A stretch of 43,999 nt of DNA from the NCBI GenBank assembly GCA_900539145.1, contig UQAX01000021.1:1-43999 (forward strand), read 5' to 3'. Of this stretch, positions 16,987-25,665 are shown in pieces; position 1 is the stretch's first letter, and every line of letters starts with the position of its first letter. This DNA is from an uncultured Blautia sp. (lineage in GTDB: Bacteria > Bacillota > Clostridia > Lachnospirales > Lachnospiraceae). The translations under genes and the position numbers were made by a program. A model generated the notes under the pieces. It had not been told where the DNA came from, did no database searches, and saw only the letters and a list, made by a program, of their open reading frames with translations.

Positions 16987-17937
16987 ATGATTTATACAAC
17001 AGAAGTCCCTCATTTGAATTCCGGTATACGGAGTGCGGTTACGTTGGGAAAGTTTGATGGATTTCACAGAGGACATCAAAAGCTGGTGGAATGTATCAAA
17101 CAAAAATCCGGCGAAAACTGTCGTACCATAATTTTTACTTTTGATTTGCCCTACAAGGCTTATCAGCAGAAATGTATGCCAAAGCTGCTTTTAACTTATG
17201 AAGAAAAACGAGAGGTGGCGGAGGCGCTTCATGCAGATATTTTGGCAGAATGTCCCTTTACAGAAGAGTTGATGAATATGGAGCCGGAAGCTTTTGTGAA
17301 AGAGTATCTGGTAGACAGGCTTCATGCAGAATATGTGGCAATCGGTTCTGATTTTCATTTTGGACATAACCGCAGCGGAAATCCCGAAGTTCTTTCTGCA
17401 TTGGGAGAGAAATATGGATTTACAGTAGAAATTATTGAAAAAGAGAGAGACGGCGAAAGGGAAATCAGCAGCACGTACATTCGGGAAGAATTAGAACAGG
17501 GACGAATGGAAAAGGTGCAAAAGCTGCTGGGTTATCCTTATTTTATCAAAGGGGAAATTGTTCATGGCAGGCAGCTTGGAAGAACCATAGGCGTGCCTAC
17601 TGCAAATTTAATTCCCCCGCCAATGAAAAAACTGCCTCCAAACGGCGTGTATGTGACACAGTCTTCTGTGGGAGGAAAAGTTTATTCCGGAATTACAAAT
17701 GTAGGCTATAAACCTACGGTGAAGGAAAATTTTATCGGAGTGGAAACCTATCTTTTTCACTGCAATGAAAATTTGTATGGGCAGGAGGCAGAAGTGCGGT
17801 TCTACAAATATTTGCGTCCTGAGAAAAAGTTCGACTCTTTGTCAGAATTAAAGACACAATTAGATATAGATGTAGAAACAGCTCGAGCTTTTTTTGAAAA
17901 AGAATATGGACAAGCATTAGAACTTCGATTATCATAA
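16987..17937 (+). CDS. ribF: Bifunctional riboflavin kinase / FAD synthetase
   Basis: This is a 316-residue protein. The N-terminal nucleotidyltransferase half has GKFDGFHRGHQKL and the SSTYIREEL motif; the C-terminal flavokinase half has GRTIGVPTANL and the conserved TNVGYKPT strand. It makes FMN and then FAD from riboflavin. It follows truB by 15 bases with AGGCAAAGGAG as ribosome binding site, the usual truB-ribF pair. No FMN riboswitch is seen, as expected inside this operon. Confidence 0.95.
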   Translation: MIYTTEVPHLNSGIRSAVTLGKFDGFHRGHQKLVECIKQKSGENCRTIIFTFDLPYKAYQQKCMPKLLLTYEEKREVAEALHADILAECPFTEELMNMEPEAFVKEYLVDRLHAEYVAIGSDFHFGHNRSGNPEVLSALGEKYGFTVEIIEKERDGEREISSTYIREELEQGRMEKVQKLLGYPYFIKGEIVHGRQLGRTIGVPTANLIPPPMKKLPPNGVYVTQSSVGGKVYSGITNVGYKPTVKENFIGVETYLFHCNENLYGQEAEVRFYKYLRPEKKFDSLSELKTQLDIDVETARAFFEKEYGQALELRLS

Positions 17938-17981
17938 AGTAAAGGTTTTGAAAAGAAATCTTTTTTACGAAGGAGAGAAAA

Positions 17982-19616
17982 ATGAATATAGAAAACCTAT
18001 TGTCGCTGATTGGCGGTCTTGGTCTGTTTTTATACGGCATGACCGTAATGGGGGAAAGCATTGAAAAAGCGGCAGGAGCAAAGATGAGAAGCTTCCTTGA
18101 CTTCTTTACCAAAAATCGTTTTATCGGTATGCTGTTTGGTATGCTTTTTTGTGCAATTGTACAGTCATCAAGCGCAACAACGGTTATGGTAGTCAGCTTT
18201 GTCAATGCAGGACTGATGAATTTGGTGCAGGCAGCAGGGGTAATTATGGGTGCCAATGTAGGTACTACCATTACTTCACAGTTGGTCGCATTTAATCTGT
18301 CTCAGGCAGCACCGGTATTTTTAATGCTGGGTGTGATTGTCACCATGTTCTGCAAAAATAACAAGGTGAAGCAGATTGGCGAAGTGGTATTGGGATTTGG
18401 CGTTTTATTTATGGGCTTATCTCTGATGTCAGGCAGTATGGAGGGAATGAAAGAGTCTCCGTTTGTTGTGGAGCTTCTTCATGGTATTAACAATCCGTTT
18501 TTGGGAATTCTCATAGGATTTGTTATTACAGCGATTATTCAGAGCTCCTCTGTTACAGTCAGTATTGTGCTTTTAATGGCGCAACAGGGACTTCTGCCTC
18601 TGTGGATATGCTTTTACATTATTTTAGGCTGTAATATCGGCTCTTGTACCACAGCGCTGTTGGCAAGTATCAGCGGCAACAAAGATGCAAAGCGTGCGGC
18701 AATGATACATTTTCTGTTTAATGTAATGGGAACGATTGTAATCGCAGCTATTCTGCTTGTGGGAGAAAGCTGGGTAGAAGCCGGAATACGCAGAATTTCC
18801 GGTGACAATACCGGAAGATGTGTGGCGAATGCCCATACCTTCTTTAAAGTTTTTCAGGTAATTATCCTGTTCCCGTTTGCAAAATGGATTGTAAAACTTA
18901 CATACCTGTTTGTGCCGGATAAGGCAGGCAGGGAAAAACAAGAAGGTTTTCAGCTGGAATATATAGGTCCGGCCAGTGTATTTTCACCGAATACCGCAGT
19001 GGTAGAGGTGACAAAGGAGCTGGAGCGTATGGGACATATTGCAGTAGAGAACTTGACAGCTGCCGTAAATGTTTTGATGAAGCCGGAGGATAAGGGAATA
19101 CAGAAGGTTTATGAAACAGAGAAACAGATTAATTACATGAACCATGCCATTACCGACTATCTGGTGAAAATCAGTCAAAGCACGCTTCCTATGGATGATA
19201 TGAAAAATATAGGCGGTCTGTTCCATGTGGTAAATGATATTGAACGAATTGGTGACCACGCAGAAAATGCTGCTGACTCAGCAGTGCTGCGAAAAGAAAA
19301 AAACATTTCCTTCAGCAAAGAAGCAGAAGCAGAGCTTTTGGAAATGCTTCATCGGGTTATTAAAATCACCAATTATTCCATTGATATGTTTTCTAATAAC
19401 AGTAAGGAGCATTTGCAGGAAATTCTGGATTTGGAAAACGGTATCGACCAAATGGAACGGGATTTGCAGGAATCCCATGTAGAAAGACTGAAAAAAGGAA
19501 AATGTAAGCAGGAAGCGGGAATGATTTTCTCGGATATTATTTCCGGCTTGGAAAGAGTGGCAGACCATGCGACCAATATTGCATTTTCTATTTTAGACGA
19601 AGAACCGGAAGAATAA
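17982..19616 (+). CDS. Na/Pi cotransporter family protein with PhoU-like tail
   Basis: This 544-residue protein carries two Na/Pi-cotransporter (PF02690-type) repeats with the inverted QSSSATT and QSSSVTV signatures, in about eight to nine membrane segments over residues 1-310. A cytoplasmic PhoU-like helical domain follows (about 345-540, with DIERIGDHAENAAD and GLERVADHATNIA). It probably takes up phosphate with sodium. The ribosome binding site is GAAGGAGAG. It follows ribF by 44 bases and ends at a terminator, so it seems to be the last gene of the operon; its link to ribosome assembly is only positional. Confidence 0.9.
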   Translation: MNIENLLSLIGGLGLFLYGMTVMGESIEKAAGAKMRSFLDFFTKNRFIGMLFGMLFCAIVQSSSATTVMVVSFVNAGLMNLVQAAGVIMGANVGTTITSQLVAFNLSQAAPVFLMLGVIVTMFCKNNKVKQIGEVVLGFGVLFMGLSLMSGSMEGMKESPFVVELLHGINNPFLGILIGFVITAIIQSSSVTVSIVLLMAQQGLLPLWICFYIILGCNIGSCTTALLASISGNKDAKRAAMIHFLFNVMGTIVIAAILLVGESWVEAGIRRISGDNTGRCVANAHTFFKVFQVIILFPFAKWIVKLTYLFVPDKAGREKQEGFQLEYIGPASVFSPNTAVVEVTKELERMGHIAVENLTAAVNVLMKPEDKGIQKVYETEKQINYMNHAITDYLVKISQSTLPMDDMKNIGGLFHVVNDIERIGDHAENAADSAVLRKEKNISFSKEAEAELLEMLHRVIKITNYSIDMFSNNSKEHLQEILDLENGIDQMERDLQESHVERLKKGKCKQEAGMIFSDIISGLERVADHATNIAFSILDEEPEE

Positions 19617-19639
19617 AAAACGTATAATATACAAAAGAT

Positions 19640-19675
19640 AAGCCTGAGGGAACGTACCCTTGGGCTTTTATCATT
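19640..19675 (+). terminator. Terminator closing the rimP operon
   Basis: AAGCCTGAGGG (19640-19650) pairs with CCCTTGGGCTT (19657-19667), including two G-U pairs, followed by a T-rich TTATCATTT. Confidence 0.75.
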
Positions 19676-19712
19676 TCATATTTGGCGAAAAGCCTCGGGA
19701 AAGGGATATATT

Positions 19713-20477
19713 ATGCGAAATAAACAGAAATTTAAACTTTGGATGACGGTAACGGGAATTGTTTTGACAGGAATGTTTTTGGGAGAAGGAGATGTATGGG
19801 CAGCGCCTGAAAAACAAACGGAAAGAAACGGCGCTTATGCAGATGTAAATACATGCTTAAATATCCGAGAAGGAGCAGGAACTCAGCATCCGGTTTTGGC
19901 ACAGCTTCCTAAGAACGGATATTGCGAGGTTGAACGCCGGGAGGGAGACTGGTGTTACATTACTTCAGACGAAATTTCAGGATATGTTTTTTGCGATTAT
20001 TTGGAAACAGGATTTACAAAAGAAGAATATTTAACGGTTACAAATCAAAAAGAAATGAAATATGCTTATTCCTTGCAGCAAAAGGAAAATGTAGCCGCAG
20101 CTGCATCCATAGGAGGAAAACGGCAGGAAATAGTAGACTTTGCTCTGCAATTTGTGGGAAATCCTTACGTATGGGGAGGAACAAGCCTGACAAACGGAGC
20201 AGATTGCTCCGGATTTGTGCAGAGCATTTATAAGCAGTTTGGTATTTCTCTGCCAAGAGTTGCAGCAGATCAGGCAAACGCAGGAACCAGAATTTCTGTG
20301 GAGGAGGCTTTGCCCGGTGATTTGATTTTTTATGCGGAAAACGGTTCTGTTTATCATGTGGTGATGTATATCGGAAACGGAAAAGTAGTACATGCCAGCA
20401 GCTCGTCTTCGGGAATTAAAGTTTCTGATTTGTACAGAGCCCATGCTGTAAGCGGAGCAAGATTTTTTATTTCATAA
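19713..20477 (+). CDS. Secreted SH3b-NlpC/P60 peptidoglycan hydrolase
   Basis: This 254-residue protein has a signal peptide (1-31, ending near WAAPEK), a bacterial SH3 domain (about 38-100, with NTCLNIREGAGTQHPVL) and an NlpC/P60 domain (135-254). The catalytic residues are visible: Cys165 in ADCSGF, His215 in YHVVMYIG and His227 in VVHAS. It cleaves a peptide bond in the peptidoglycan stem or crossbridge outside the cell. The ATG follows GGGAAAGGGA. It stands between two terminators/promoters and is probably monocistronic. Confidence 0.92.
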   Translation: MRNKQKFKLWMTVTGIVLTGMFLGEGDVWAAPEKQTERNGAYADVNTCLNIREGAGTQHPVLAQLPKNGYCEVERREGDWCYITSDEISGYVFCDYLETGFTKEEYLTVTNQKEMKYAYSLQQKENVAAAASIGGKRQEIVDFALQFVGNPYVWGGTSLTNGADCSGFVQSIYKQFGISLPRVAADQANAGTRISVEEALPGDLIFYAENGSVYHVVMYIGNGKVVHASSSSSGIKVSDLYRAHAVSGARFFIS

Positions 20478-20483
20478 AATCTC

Positions 20484-20512
20484 TTTACAAGCAATGTGCG
20501 ATATGCTATACT
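20484..20512 (+). promoter_or_regulatory. rpsO promoter and leader
   Basis: TTTACA (20484-20489), a 17-base spacer and TATACT (20507-20512) form a strong promoter. The transcript would have a leader of about 85 bases (to 20605) with GGAAC/GTTCC pairing near 20545-20562. S15 is known to repress its own mRNA through leader structures in several bacteria; here that is an inference. Confidence 0.75.
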
Positions 20513-20605
20513 CAAAACGTTGAAATTAGCCGTAATTCAGAAATTGGAACCTCCAACCGTTCCTTAATTACCGGCGATTAGATTAAAATAATGGAGGAAA
20601 ACAAA

Positions 20606-20872
20606 ATGATTTCTAAAGAAAAGAAACAGGCAATCATGGCAGAATATGCAAGAACACCAGGTGATACAGGTTCACCGGAAGTACAGGTAGCTGTATTAAC
20701 AGCAAGAATTCAGGAGCTTACAGAGCACTTGAAAGTAAACCACAAGGATCATCATTCAAGACGTGGTCTTCTGAAAATGGTAGGTCAGAGACGTGGATTA
20801 CTTGCATATCTGAAAAAAACTGATATTGAAAGATACCGTTCTTTAATTGAGCGTTTAGGTCTTAGAAAATAA
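20606..20872 (+). CDS. rpsO: 30S ribosomal protein S15
   Basis: The 88-residue product has the S15 hallmarks GDTGSPEVQVA, LTEHLKVNHKDHHSRRGL and KTDIERYRSLIERLGLRK. It binds 16S rRNA early in 30S assembly. The ATG at 20606 gives the canonical length and is eight bases after GGAGG; the in-frame ATG at 20591 overlaps that ribosome binding site and is not used. rpsO and pnp are neighbours, as in most bacteria. Confidence 0.97.
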   Translation: MISKEKKQAIMAEYARTPGDTGSPEVQVAVLTARIQELTEHLKVNHKDHHSRRGLLKMVGQRRGLLAYLKKTDIERYRSLIERLGLRK

Positions 20873-20888
20873 TCAGAACCAGAGAACG

Positions 20889-20915
20889 GGGCGGAAGGTT
20901 TTCCGCCCTTTTTTT
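20889..20915 (+). terminator. rpsO terminator
   Basis: GGGCGGAA (20889-20896) pairs with TTCCGCCC (20901-20908) around GGTT, followed by seven T residues. Confidence 0.92.
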
Positions 20916-20976
20916 CACGCAAGGCACTGCGTATAAAATGTGCCGCAGATAGAACAGCAGCAAAGAAATTCTGATG

Positions 20977-21028
20977 CCGAGACCACTGAAAAGAACATTT
21001 GAAAAAGTGTGTTTTTCAGTTGTTTCGG
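20977..21028 (+). promoter_or_regulatory. pnp leader hairpin
   Basis: CCGAGACCACTGAAAA (20977-20992) can pair with 21013-21028 over 16 positions with one mismatch and one G-U pair, around a 20-base loop. It ends 37 bases before the pnp start. A leader stem-loop is used for autoregulation of pnp in enteric bacteria; a similar role here is an inference. Confidence 0.55.
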
Positions 21029-21065
21029 ACAGGTTTTGCTGTAAAAAGAAAAAGGAGATGAAAGT

Positions 21066-23159
21066 ATGTACAAAAGTTTTTCAATGGAACTGGCAGGAAG
21101 AACACTGACAGTTGATATAGGACGTGTGGCAAAGCAGGCAAACGGCGCTGCACTTATGCGCTATGGAGATACAACCGTATTGTCTACGGCTACTGCTTCT
21201 GACAAACCAAGAGAAGGAATTGATTTCTTCCCATTAAGCGTAGAATATGAAGAAAAAATGTATGCAGTAGGTAAAATTCCGGGTGGATTTAACAAAAGAG
21301 AGGGAAAAGCAAGCGAGCATGCCATTTTAACCTCCCGTGTGATTGACAGACCAATGCGTCCTCTGTTCCCAAAGGATTACAGAAATGACGTAACCTTAAA
21401 CAACATGGTTATGGCAGTGGACTCTGAGTGCAATCCGGAAGTTGTTGCAATGCTGGGTTCTTCTATTGCAACTTGTATTTCTGATATTCCGTTTGACGGT
21501 CCTTGTGCGGCAACACAGATTGGTATGGTAAACGGAGAACTGGTTGTAAACCCTTCTCTGGCACAGAAAGAAATTTCTGACCTTCAGCTTACCGTTGCAT
21601 CTACAAAAGAAAAGGTTATCATGATTGAAGCAGGAGCAAATGAAATTCCTGAAGCAAAAATGATTGAGGCAATTTTCAAAGCACACGAAGTAAATCAGGA
21701 AATTATTGCATTTATTGATAAAATCGTTGCAGAGTGCGGAAAAGAAAAACATAGCTATGAAAGCTGTGCAGTTCCGGAGGAATTATTTGCTGCAATCAAA
21801 GAAATCGTAACACCGGAAGAAATGGAAGAAGCTGTATTTACAGATGAAAAACAGGTTCGTGAAGAAAATATCCGTGTGATTACAGAGAAATTAGAAGAAG
21901 CTTTTGCTGAAAACGAAGAATGGCTGGCTGTATTAGGAGAGGCTGTTTACCAGTATCAGAAGAAGACTGTTCGTAAAATGATTTTAAAAGACCACAAACG
22001 TCCGGATGGAAGAGCCATTACAGAAATCCGTCCGCTGGCAGCAGAAACAGATATTATTCCGAGAGTACACGGTTCTGCTATGTTTACAAGAGGTCAGACA
22101 CAGATTTGTACCATTACAACTCTGGCTCCGTTATCCGAAGCACAGAGATTAGACGGACTGGATGAATTTGAAGTAAGCAAACGTTATATGCACCATTATA
22201 ACTTCCCGTCTTACTCTGTCGGTGAAACAAAACCATCAAGAGGACCGGGGCGCCGTGAAATCGGACACGGTGCGCTGGCTGAGAGAGCTTTAGTACCGGT
22301 TATTCCGGGAGTAGAAGAATTCCCTTATGCAATCCGTACGGTTTCAGAAACCTTTGAGTCCAACGGTTCTACATCTCAGGCAAGTATCTGTGCGTCTACC
22401 ATGTCCTTAATGGCAGCAGGTGTGCCGATTAAGAAGCCGGTAGCAGGTATTTCCTGTGGTCTGGTTACAGGAGAAACAGATGATGATTACCTTGTACTGA
22501 CGGATATTCAGGGACTGGAAGACTTCTTCGGCGATATGGACTTTAAGGTAGCAGGTACACATGACGGTATTACTGCAATCCAGATGGATATTAAAATCCA
22601 CGGTCTGACAAGACAGATTATTGAAGAAGCAATCGCAAGAACAAAAGAAGCAAGAGAATACATCTTAACAGAGGTTATGGAAAAATGTATTCCTGCTCCG
22701 AGAAAAACAGTAAGCAAATATGCACCAAAGATTGTTCAAATTCAGATTGACCCTGAAAAAATCGGCGATGTGGTAGGTCAGAGAGGAAAGACCATCAACG
22801 CAATTATCGATGAAACAGGTGTAAAAATTGATATTGATGACAATGGCGGCGTATCTATCTGCGGCACAGACCAGCACATGATGGACAAAGCAGTGGAATA
22901 TATCAAGACCATTACAACCGACTATCAGGAAGGTCAGATTTTTACAGGAAAAGTTATCAGCATCAAAGAATTCGGAGCATTTTTAGAGTTTGCACCGGGA
23001 AAAGAAGGCATGGTACACATTTCTAAAATTTCAAAAGAAAGAATTGAAAAGGTAGAAGACGTACTTTCTATCGGTGATGTTGTAAAAGTTGTTTGTCTTG
23101 GAAAAGACAAAATGGGACGTATCAGCTTCAGCATGAAGGATGTTCCGGAAGAAGCATAA
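21066..23159 (+). CDS. pnp: Polynucleotide phosphorylase
   Basis: This is a 697-residue phosphorolytic 3'-5' exoribonuclease. It has two RNase PH domains (about 10-215 and 315-545; motifs include GKIPGGFNKREGK and SETFESNGSTSQAS), an intervening helical domain, a KH domain (about 555-615, VVGQRGKTINAIIDETG) and a C-terminal S1 domain (about 622-692, GAFLEFAPGKEGMVHISKI). It degrades mRNA with phosphate. The ribosome binding site is AAAAGGAGATGAAAG. A terminator follows. Confidence 0.97.
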   Translation: MYKSFSMELAGRTLTVDIGRVAKQANGAALMRYGDTTVLSTATASDKPREGIDFFPLSVEYEEKMYAVGKIPGGFNKREGKASEHAILTSRVIDRPMRPLFPKDYRNDVTLNNMVMAVDSECNPEVVAMLGSSIATCISDIPFDGPCAATQIGMVNGELVVNPSLAQKEISDLQLTVASTKEKVIMIEAGANEIPEAKMIEAIFKAHEVNQEIIAFIDKIVAECGKEKHSYESCAVPEELFAAIKEIVTPEEMEEAVFTDEKQVREENIRVITEKLEEAFAENEEWLAVLGEAVYQYQKKTVRKMILKDHKRPDGRAITEIRPLAAETDIIPRVHGSAMFTRGQTQICTITTLAPLSEAQRLDGLDEFEVSKRYMHHYNFPSYSVGETKPSRGPGRREIGHGALAERALVPVIPGVEEFPYAIRTVSETFESNGSTSQASICASTMSLMAAGVPIKKPVAGISCGLVTGETDDDYLVLTDIQGLEDFFGDMDFKVAGTHDGITAIQMDIKIHGLTRQIIEEAIARTKEAREYILTEVMEKCIPAPRKTVSKYAPKIVQIQIDPEKIGDVVGQRGKTINAIIDETGVKIDIDDNGGVSICGTDQHMMDKAVEYIKTITTDYQEGQIFTGKVISIKEFGAFLEFAPGKEGMVHISKISKERIEKVEDVLSIGDVVKVVCLGKDKMGRISFSMKDVPEEA

Positions 23160-23177
23160 AGAAATATAGAGATTAAG

Positions 23178-23209
23178 AAGGGGAGCATGACAAAATGTGC
23201 CCCCTTTTT
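23178..23209 (+). terminator. pnp terminator
   Basis: AAGGGG-A-GCA (from 23179) pairs with TGCCCCCTT (23198-23206) with a bulged A, followed by TTTTTC. It lies 20 bases after the pnp stop. Confidence 0.8.
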
Positions 23210-23242
23210 CTCCTTAAACAGAAAAGTACAGAGGTGAAGAAT

Positions 23243-23731
23243 ATGCGTTATCATAATATTACAAAGGACGATATGTTAAATGGTGATGGGCTTCGGACTG
23301 TTTTGTGGGTAGCAGGCTGCGACCACGGCTGCAAGGGCTGTCAAAACCCAGTGACATGGGACCCGAACAGTGGGCTGGAATTTGATGAAGCTGCAAAGGA
23401 AGAAATTTTTGAGCAGTTAAATCAAAGCTATATTGCAGGAGTTACCTTTTCCGGCGGCGACCCTTTATACTGGGGGAACGTGGCGGATATAACAGAGCTG
23501 GCAAAGGAGATTAAAGAAAAATATCCTAAGAAAACCATCTGGCTGTACACCGGTTCTTTGTGGGAAAGCATTGTAGAAATGGATATTCTGCAATATGTTG
23601 ATGTACTGGTAGACGGAGAATTTATAGAAGAGAAAAAAGACGTTTCTTTGAAATGGAAGGGCAGCTCCAATCAAAGAGTGATTGATGTGCAGCAGTCCTT
23701 GAAAACAGGAACAGTGGTATTACACGCCTAG
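23243..23731 (+). CDS. nrdG: Anaerobic ribonucleotide reductase activating protein
   Basis: This 162-residue radical-SAM activase has the cluster motif CDHGCKGC (C-x3-C-x2-C) near residue 25 and the TFSGGDPLYWGN motif for SAM binding. It generates the glycyl radical on NrdD, allowing dNTP synthesis without oxygen. The ATG at 23243 follows GAGGTGAAG; an in-frame ATG at 23195 lies inside the pnp terminator and is rejected. nrdD is not in the window, but dut follows eight bases later, giving a small dNTP-metabolism pair. Confidence 0.93.
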   Translation: MRYHNITKDDMLNGDGLRTVLWVAGCDHGCKGCQNPVTWDPNSGLEFDEAAKEEIFEQLNQSYIAGVTFSGGDPLYWGNVADITELAKEIKEKYPKKTIWLYTGSLWESIVEMDILQYVDVLVDGEFIEEKKDVSLKWKGSSNQRVIDVQQSLKTGTVVLHA

Positions 23732-23739
23732 GAGGAAAA

Positions 23740-24255
23740 ATGAGAAGAATTGCGAAATTTCACAAAGTAAGCGAGGAGCAGTTTGCAGAGGGATTTCTGG
23801 ATTGCTTTGCAGACAGAAGCGAAGCAGAAGCAAAGGAAGTTTATAACACATTAAAGCTGCCCAGAAGAGCAACAGCAGGAAGTGCAGGATACGACTTTTT
23901 CAGTCCTGTGGATTTTGAATTAAAACCGGGAGAAAGCATAAAAATTCCTACGGGTATTCGTGCGGAAATGGAAAATGACTGGGTATTAAAGTTATATCCA
24001 AGAAGCGGACTGGGCTTTAAATTCCGTTTGCAGTTAAACAACACAGTGGGAATTATTGACAGTGATTATTTCTACTCTGATAACGAGGGGCATATTTTTA
24101 TTAAAATTACAAATGACTCAAATGAAGGCAAGACTGTTCAGGTGCAGGCAGGAACCGGCTTTGCACAGGGGATTTTCTTAGAATATGGAATTACTGTGGA
24201 TGATGATGCAACTGCTGTAAGAAATGGCGGTTTTGGAAGTACAACGGGAAAATAA
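23740..24255 (+). CDS. dut: dUTP diphosphatase
   Basis: This 171-residue trimeric dUTPase has the conserved motifs: RRATAGSAGYDFF (motif 1, with the Asp), LYPRSGLGFK (motif 2), NTVGIIDSDY (motif 3, catalytic Asp), FAQGIF (motif 4) and RNGGFGSTTGK (motif 5). It hydrolyses dUTP to dUMP and diphosphate. About 38 extra N-terminal residues precede motif 1, a form also known from clostridial and phage dUTPases. It is coupled to nrdG (ribosome binding site TAGGAGG overlapping the nrdG stop) and ends at a terminator. Confidence 0.94.
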   Translation: MRRIAKFHKVSEEQFAEGFLDCFADRSEAEAKEVYNTLKLPRRATAGSAGYDFFSPVDFELKPGESIKIPTGIRAEMENDWVLKLYPRSGLGFKFRLQLNNTVGIIDSDYFYSDNEGHIFIKITNDSNEGKTVQVQAGTGFAQGIFLEYGITVDDDATAVRNGGFGSTTGK

Positions 24256-24263
24256 AAGAAAAG

Positions 24264-24306
24264 GATAGCATGTGAGAAAGGAAGCACTTGCATGTTATCT
24301 TTTTTT
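24264..24306 (+). terminator. nrdG-dut terminator
   Basis: GGATAGCATG (24263-24272) pairs with CATGTTATCT (24291-24300), one G-U pair, with internal pairing in the loop; TTTTTT follows. Confidence 0.78.
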
Positions 24307-24316
24307 ATGATAATAT
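24288..24316 (+). promoter_or_regulatory. fabV promoter
   Basis: TTGCAT (24288-24293), a 17-base spacer and TAATAT (24311-24316) form a sigma-A promoter overlapping the dut terminator. It places the start of transcription inside the palindrome at 24316-24334. Confidence 0.6.
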
Positions 24317-24334
24317 ATTTTGAGAGTCAAAATA
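24316..24334 (+). promoter_or_regulatory. FabT-like operator upstream of fabV
   Basis: The perfect palindrome TATTTTG-AGAGT-CAAAATA directly follows the -10 element. Its core TTTGA-N3-TCAAA matches the site bound by FabT, the MarR-family fatty-acid repressor of streptococci, as I recall it. A similar site precedes fabH at 31177. Confidence 0.65.
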
Positions 24335-24375
24335 ATTGAAAATCATAATAGTTTTCGCTCCGGGAGGATAAAAGC

Positions 24376-25554
24376 ATGATAATAGAACCAAAGGTAAGAG
24401 AATTTATTTGTACTACGGCACATCCGGAAGGGTGCAGAGAAAATGTAAAACAGCAGATTGCCTATGTAAAAGCACAGAATATAAAGAAAGGGCCGAAAAA
24501 GGTGCTGGTTATCGGGGCTTCCACAGGCTATGGTCTGGCAAGCAGAATTACGGCAGGCTTTGGCTGCGAGGCAGCGACCATAGGAATTTTCTTTGAAAAG
24601 CCGTCAAACGGAAAACGCACAGCTACACCGGGCTGGTATAATACGGCAGCTTTTGAGGAAGAAGCACATAAAGCGGGGCTTTACGCAAAATCAATAAACG
24701 GAGACGCCTTTTCTTGGGAAATAAAGGAAAAGACCATTGATTTAATTAAGAAAGACTGGGGAAAAGCAGATATGGTGATTTACAGTCTTGCAGCTCCCAG
24801 ACGTACAGACAAAAACGGAAATTTATGGGTGTCTTCCTTAAAAACAACAAAAGAAGCCTTTACAGAAAAAAGTCTGGATTTAAGAAATAATACTATTGTA
24901 GAGAAAACAGTTGAACCTGCCAAGCCGGAAGAAATACAGGGAACGAAAAAGGTTATGGGCGGCGAGGACTGGATGGAATGGATAGAGGCATTAAAGGAAG
25001 CAGACATCATAGAAGAAAATGCACTGACTGTGGCATATTCTTATATTGGGCCGGAGCTTACTTATCCTATCTACTTTGACGGGACAATCGGACAGGCAAA
25101 ACGCCATTTGGAAAATACGGCAAAGGTTATGAGAGAGAAATTTCCAAAACTTCAGGCGTATGTTTCCGTAAATAAAGCATTGGTAACACAGGCAAGTGCA
25201 GCTATTCCCATTGTGCCGTTGTATTTTGCCATTTTATATAAGGTTATGAAAGAAGTGGGAAACCACGAAGGATGTATAGAGCAGATTTCACGTCTTTTTA
25301 AAGAAAAGCTTTTTAAAGAAAGCGTGCCGACAGATGCAGAAGGCAGAATTCGTATGGATGACTGGGAGCTGTCAGAAGAAGTACAGCGGAAGGTCGTAGA
25401 GGCATGGAAACAGGTGACAACAGAAAATGTGACAGAAATTTCTGATATTGAAGGATATTGGGAAGACTTTTATCAGATGTTTGGTTTTCATTTAGCGGGA
25501 GTGGATTACGGAAAGGATGTAGATGTTGAAGTGAAAATTCCAAGCATAGAGTAG
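24376..25554 (+). CDS. fabV: Trans-2-enoyl-CoA/ACP reductase, FabV/TER family
   Basis: This 392-residue single-chain reductase has the nucleotide-binding loop GASTGYGLASRI near residue 52 and the family active-site pair Tyr233-x8-Lys242 (YFDGTIGQAK). Members reduce trans-2-enoyl-CoA (TER, butyrate or fatty-acid routes) or enoyl-ACP (FabV) with NADH; the sequence alone does not decide between them. The operator shared with fabH favours a role in fatty acid synthesis. The ribosome binding site is CGGGAGG. It is monocistronic, with a convergent terminator downstream. Confidence 0.92.
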   Translation: MIIEPKVREFICTTAHPEGCRENVKQQIAYVKAQNIKKGPKKVLVIGASTGYGLASRITAGFGCEAATIGIFFEKPSNGKRTATPGWYNTAAFEEEAHKAGLYAKSINGDAFSWEIKEKTIDLIKKDWGKADMVIYSLAAPRRTDKNGNLWVSSLKTTKEAFTEKSLDLRNNTIVEKTVEPAKPEEIQGTKKVMGGEDWMEWIEALKEADIIEENALTVAYSYIGPELTYPIYFDGTIGQAKRHLENTAKVMREKFPKLQAYVSVNKALVTQASAAIPIVPLYFAILYKVMKEVGNHEGCIEQISRLFKEKLFKESVPTDAEGRIRMDDWELSEEVQRKVVEAWKQVTTENVTEISDIEGYWEDFYQMFGFHLAGVDYGKDVDVEVKIPSIE

Positions 25555-25562
25555 TAAGAATA

Positions 25563-25613
25563 AAAATATCTATACATTTTTTGCTCAATTTGCTAAAAGT
25601 GTATAGATATTTT
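25563..25613. terminator. Bidirectional terminator between fabV and the DUF1292 gene
   Basis: A perfect 14-bp A/T-rich stem (25563-25576 with 25600-25613) has A-runs on one side and T-runs on the other, between convergent genes. Confidence 0.8.
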
Positions 25614-25665
25614 CAATTTTTGTTTAATATAATAGTCTCAATGGTAGGTATTATAATCTCAGAAA

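Noticed and set aside
23195..23242. Upstream ATG for nrdG
   Set aside because: It lies in the pnp terminator hairpin; ATG 23243 has a ribosome binding site and gives the normal NrdG start.
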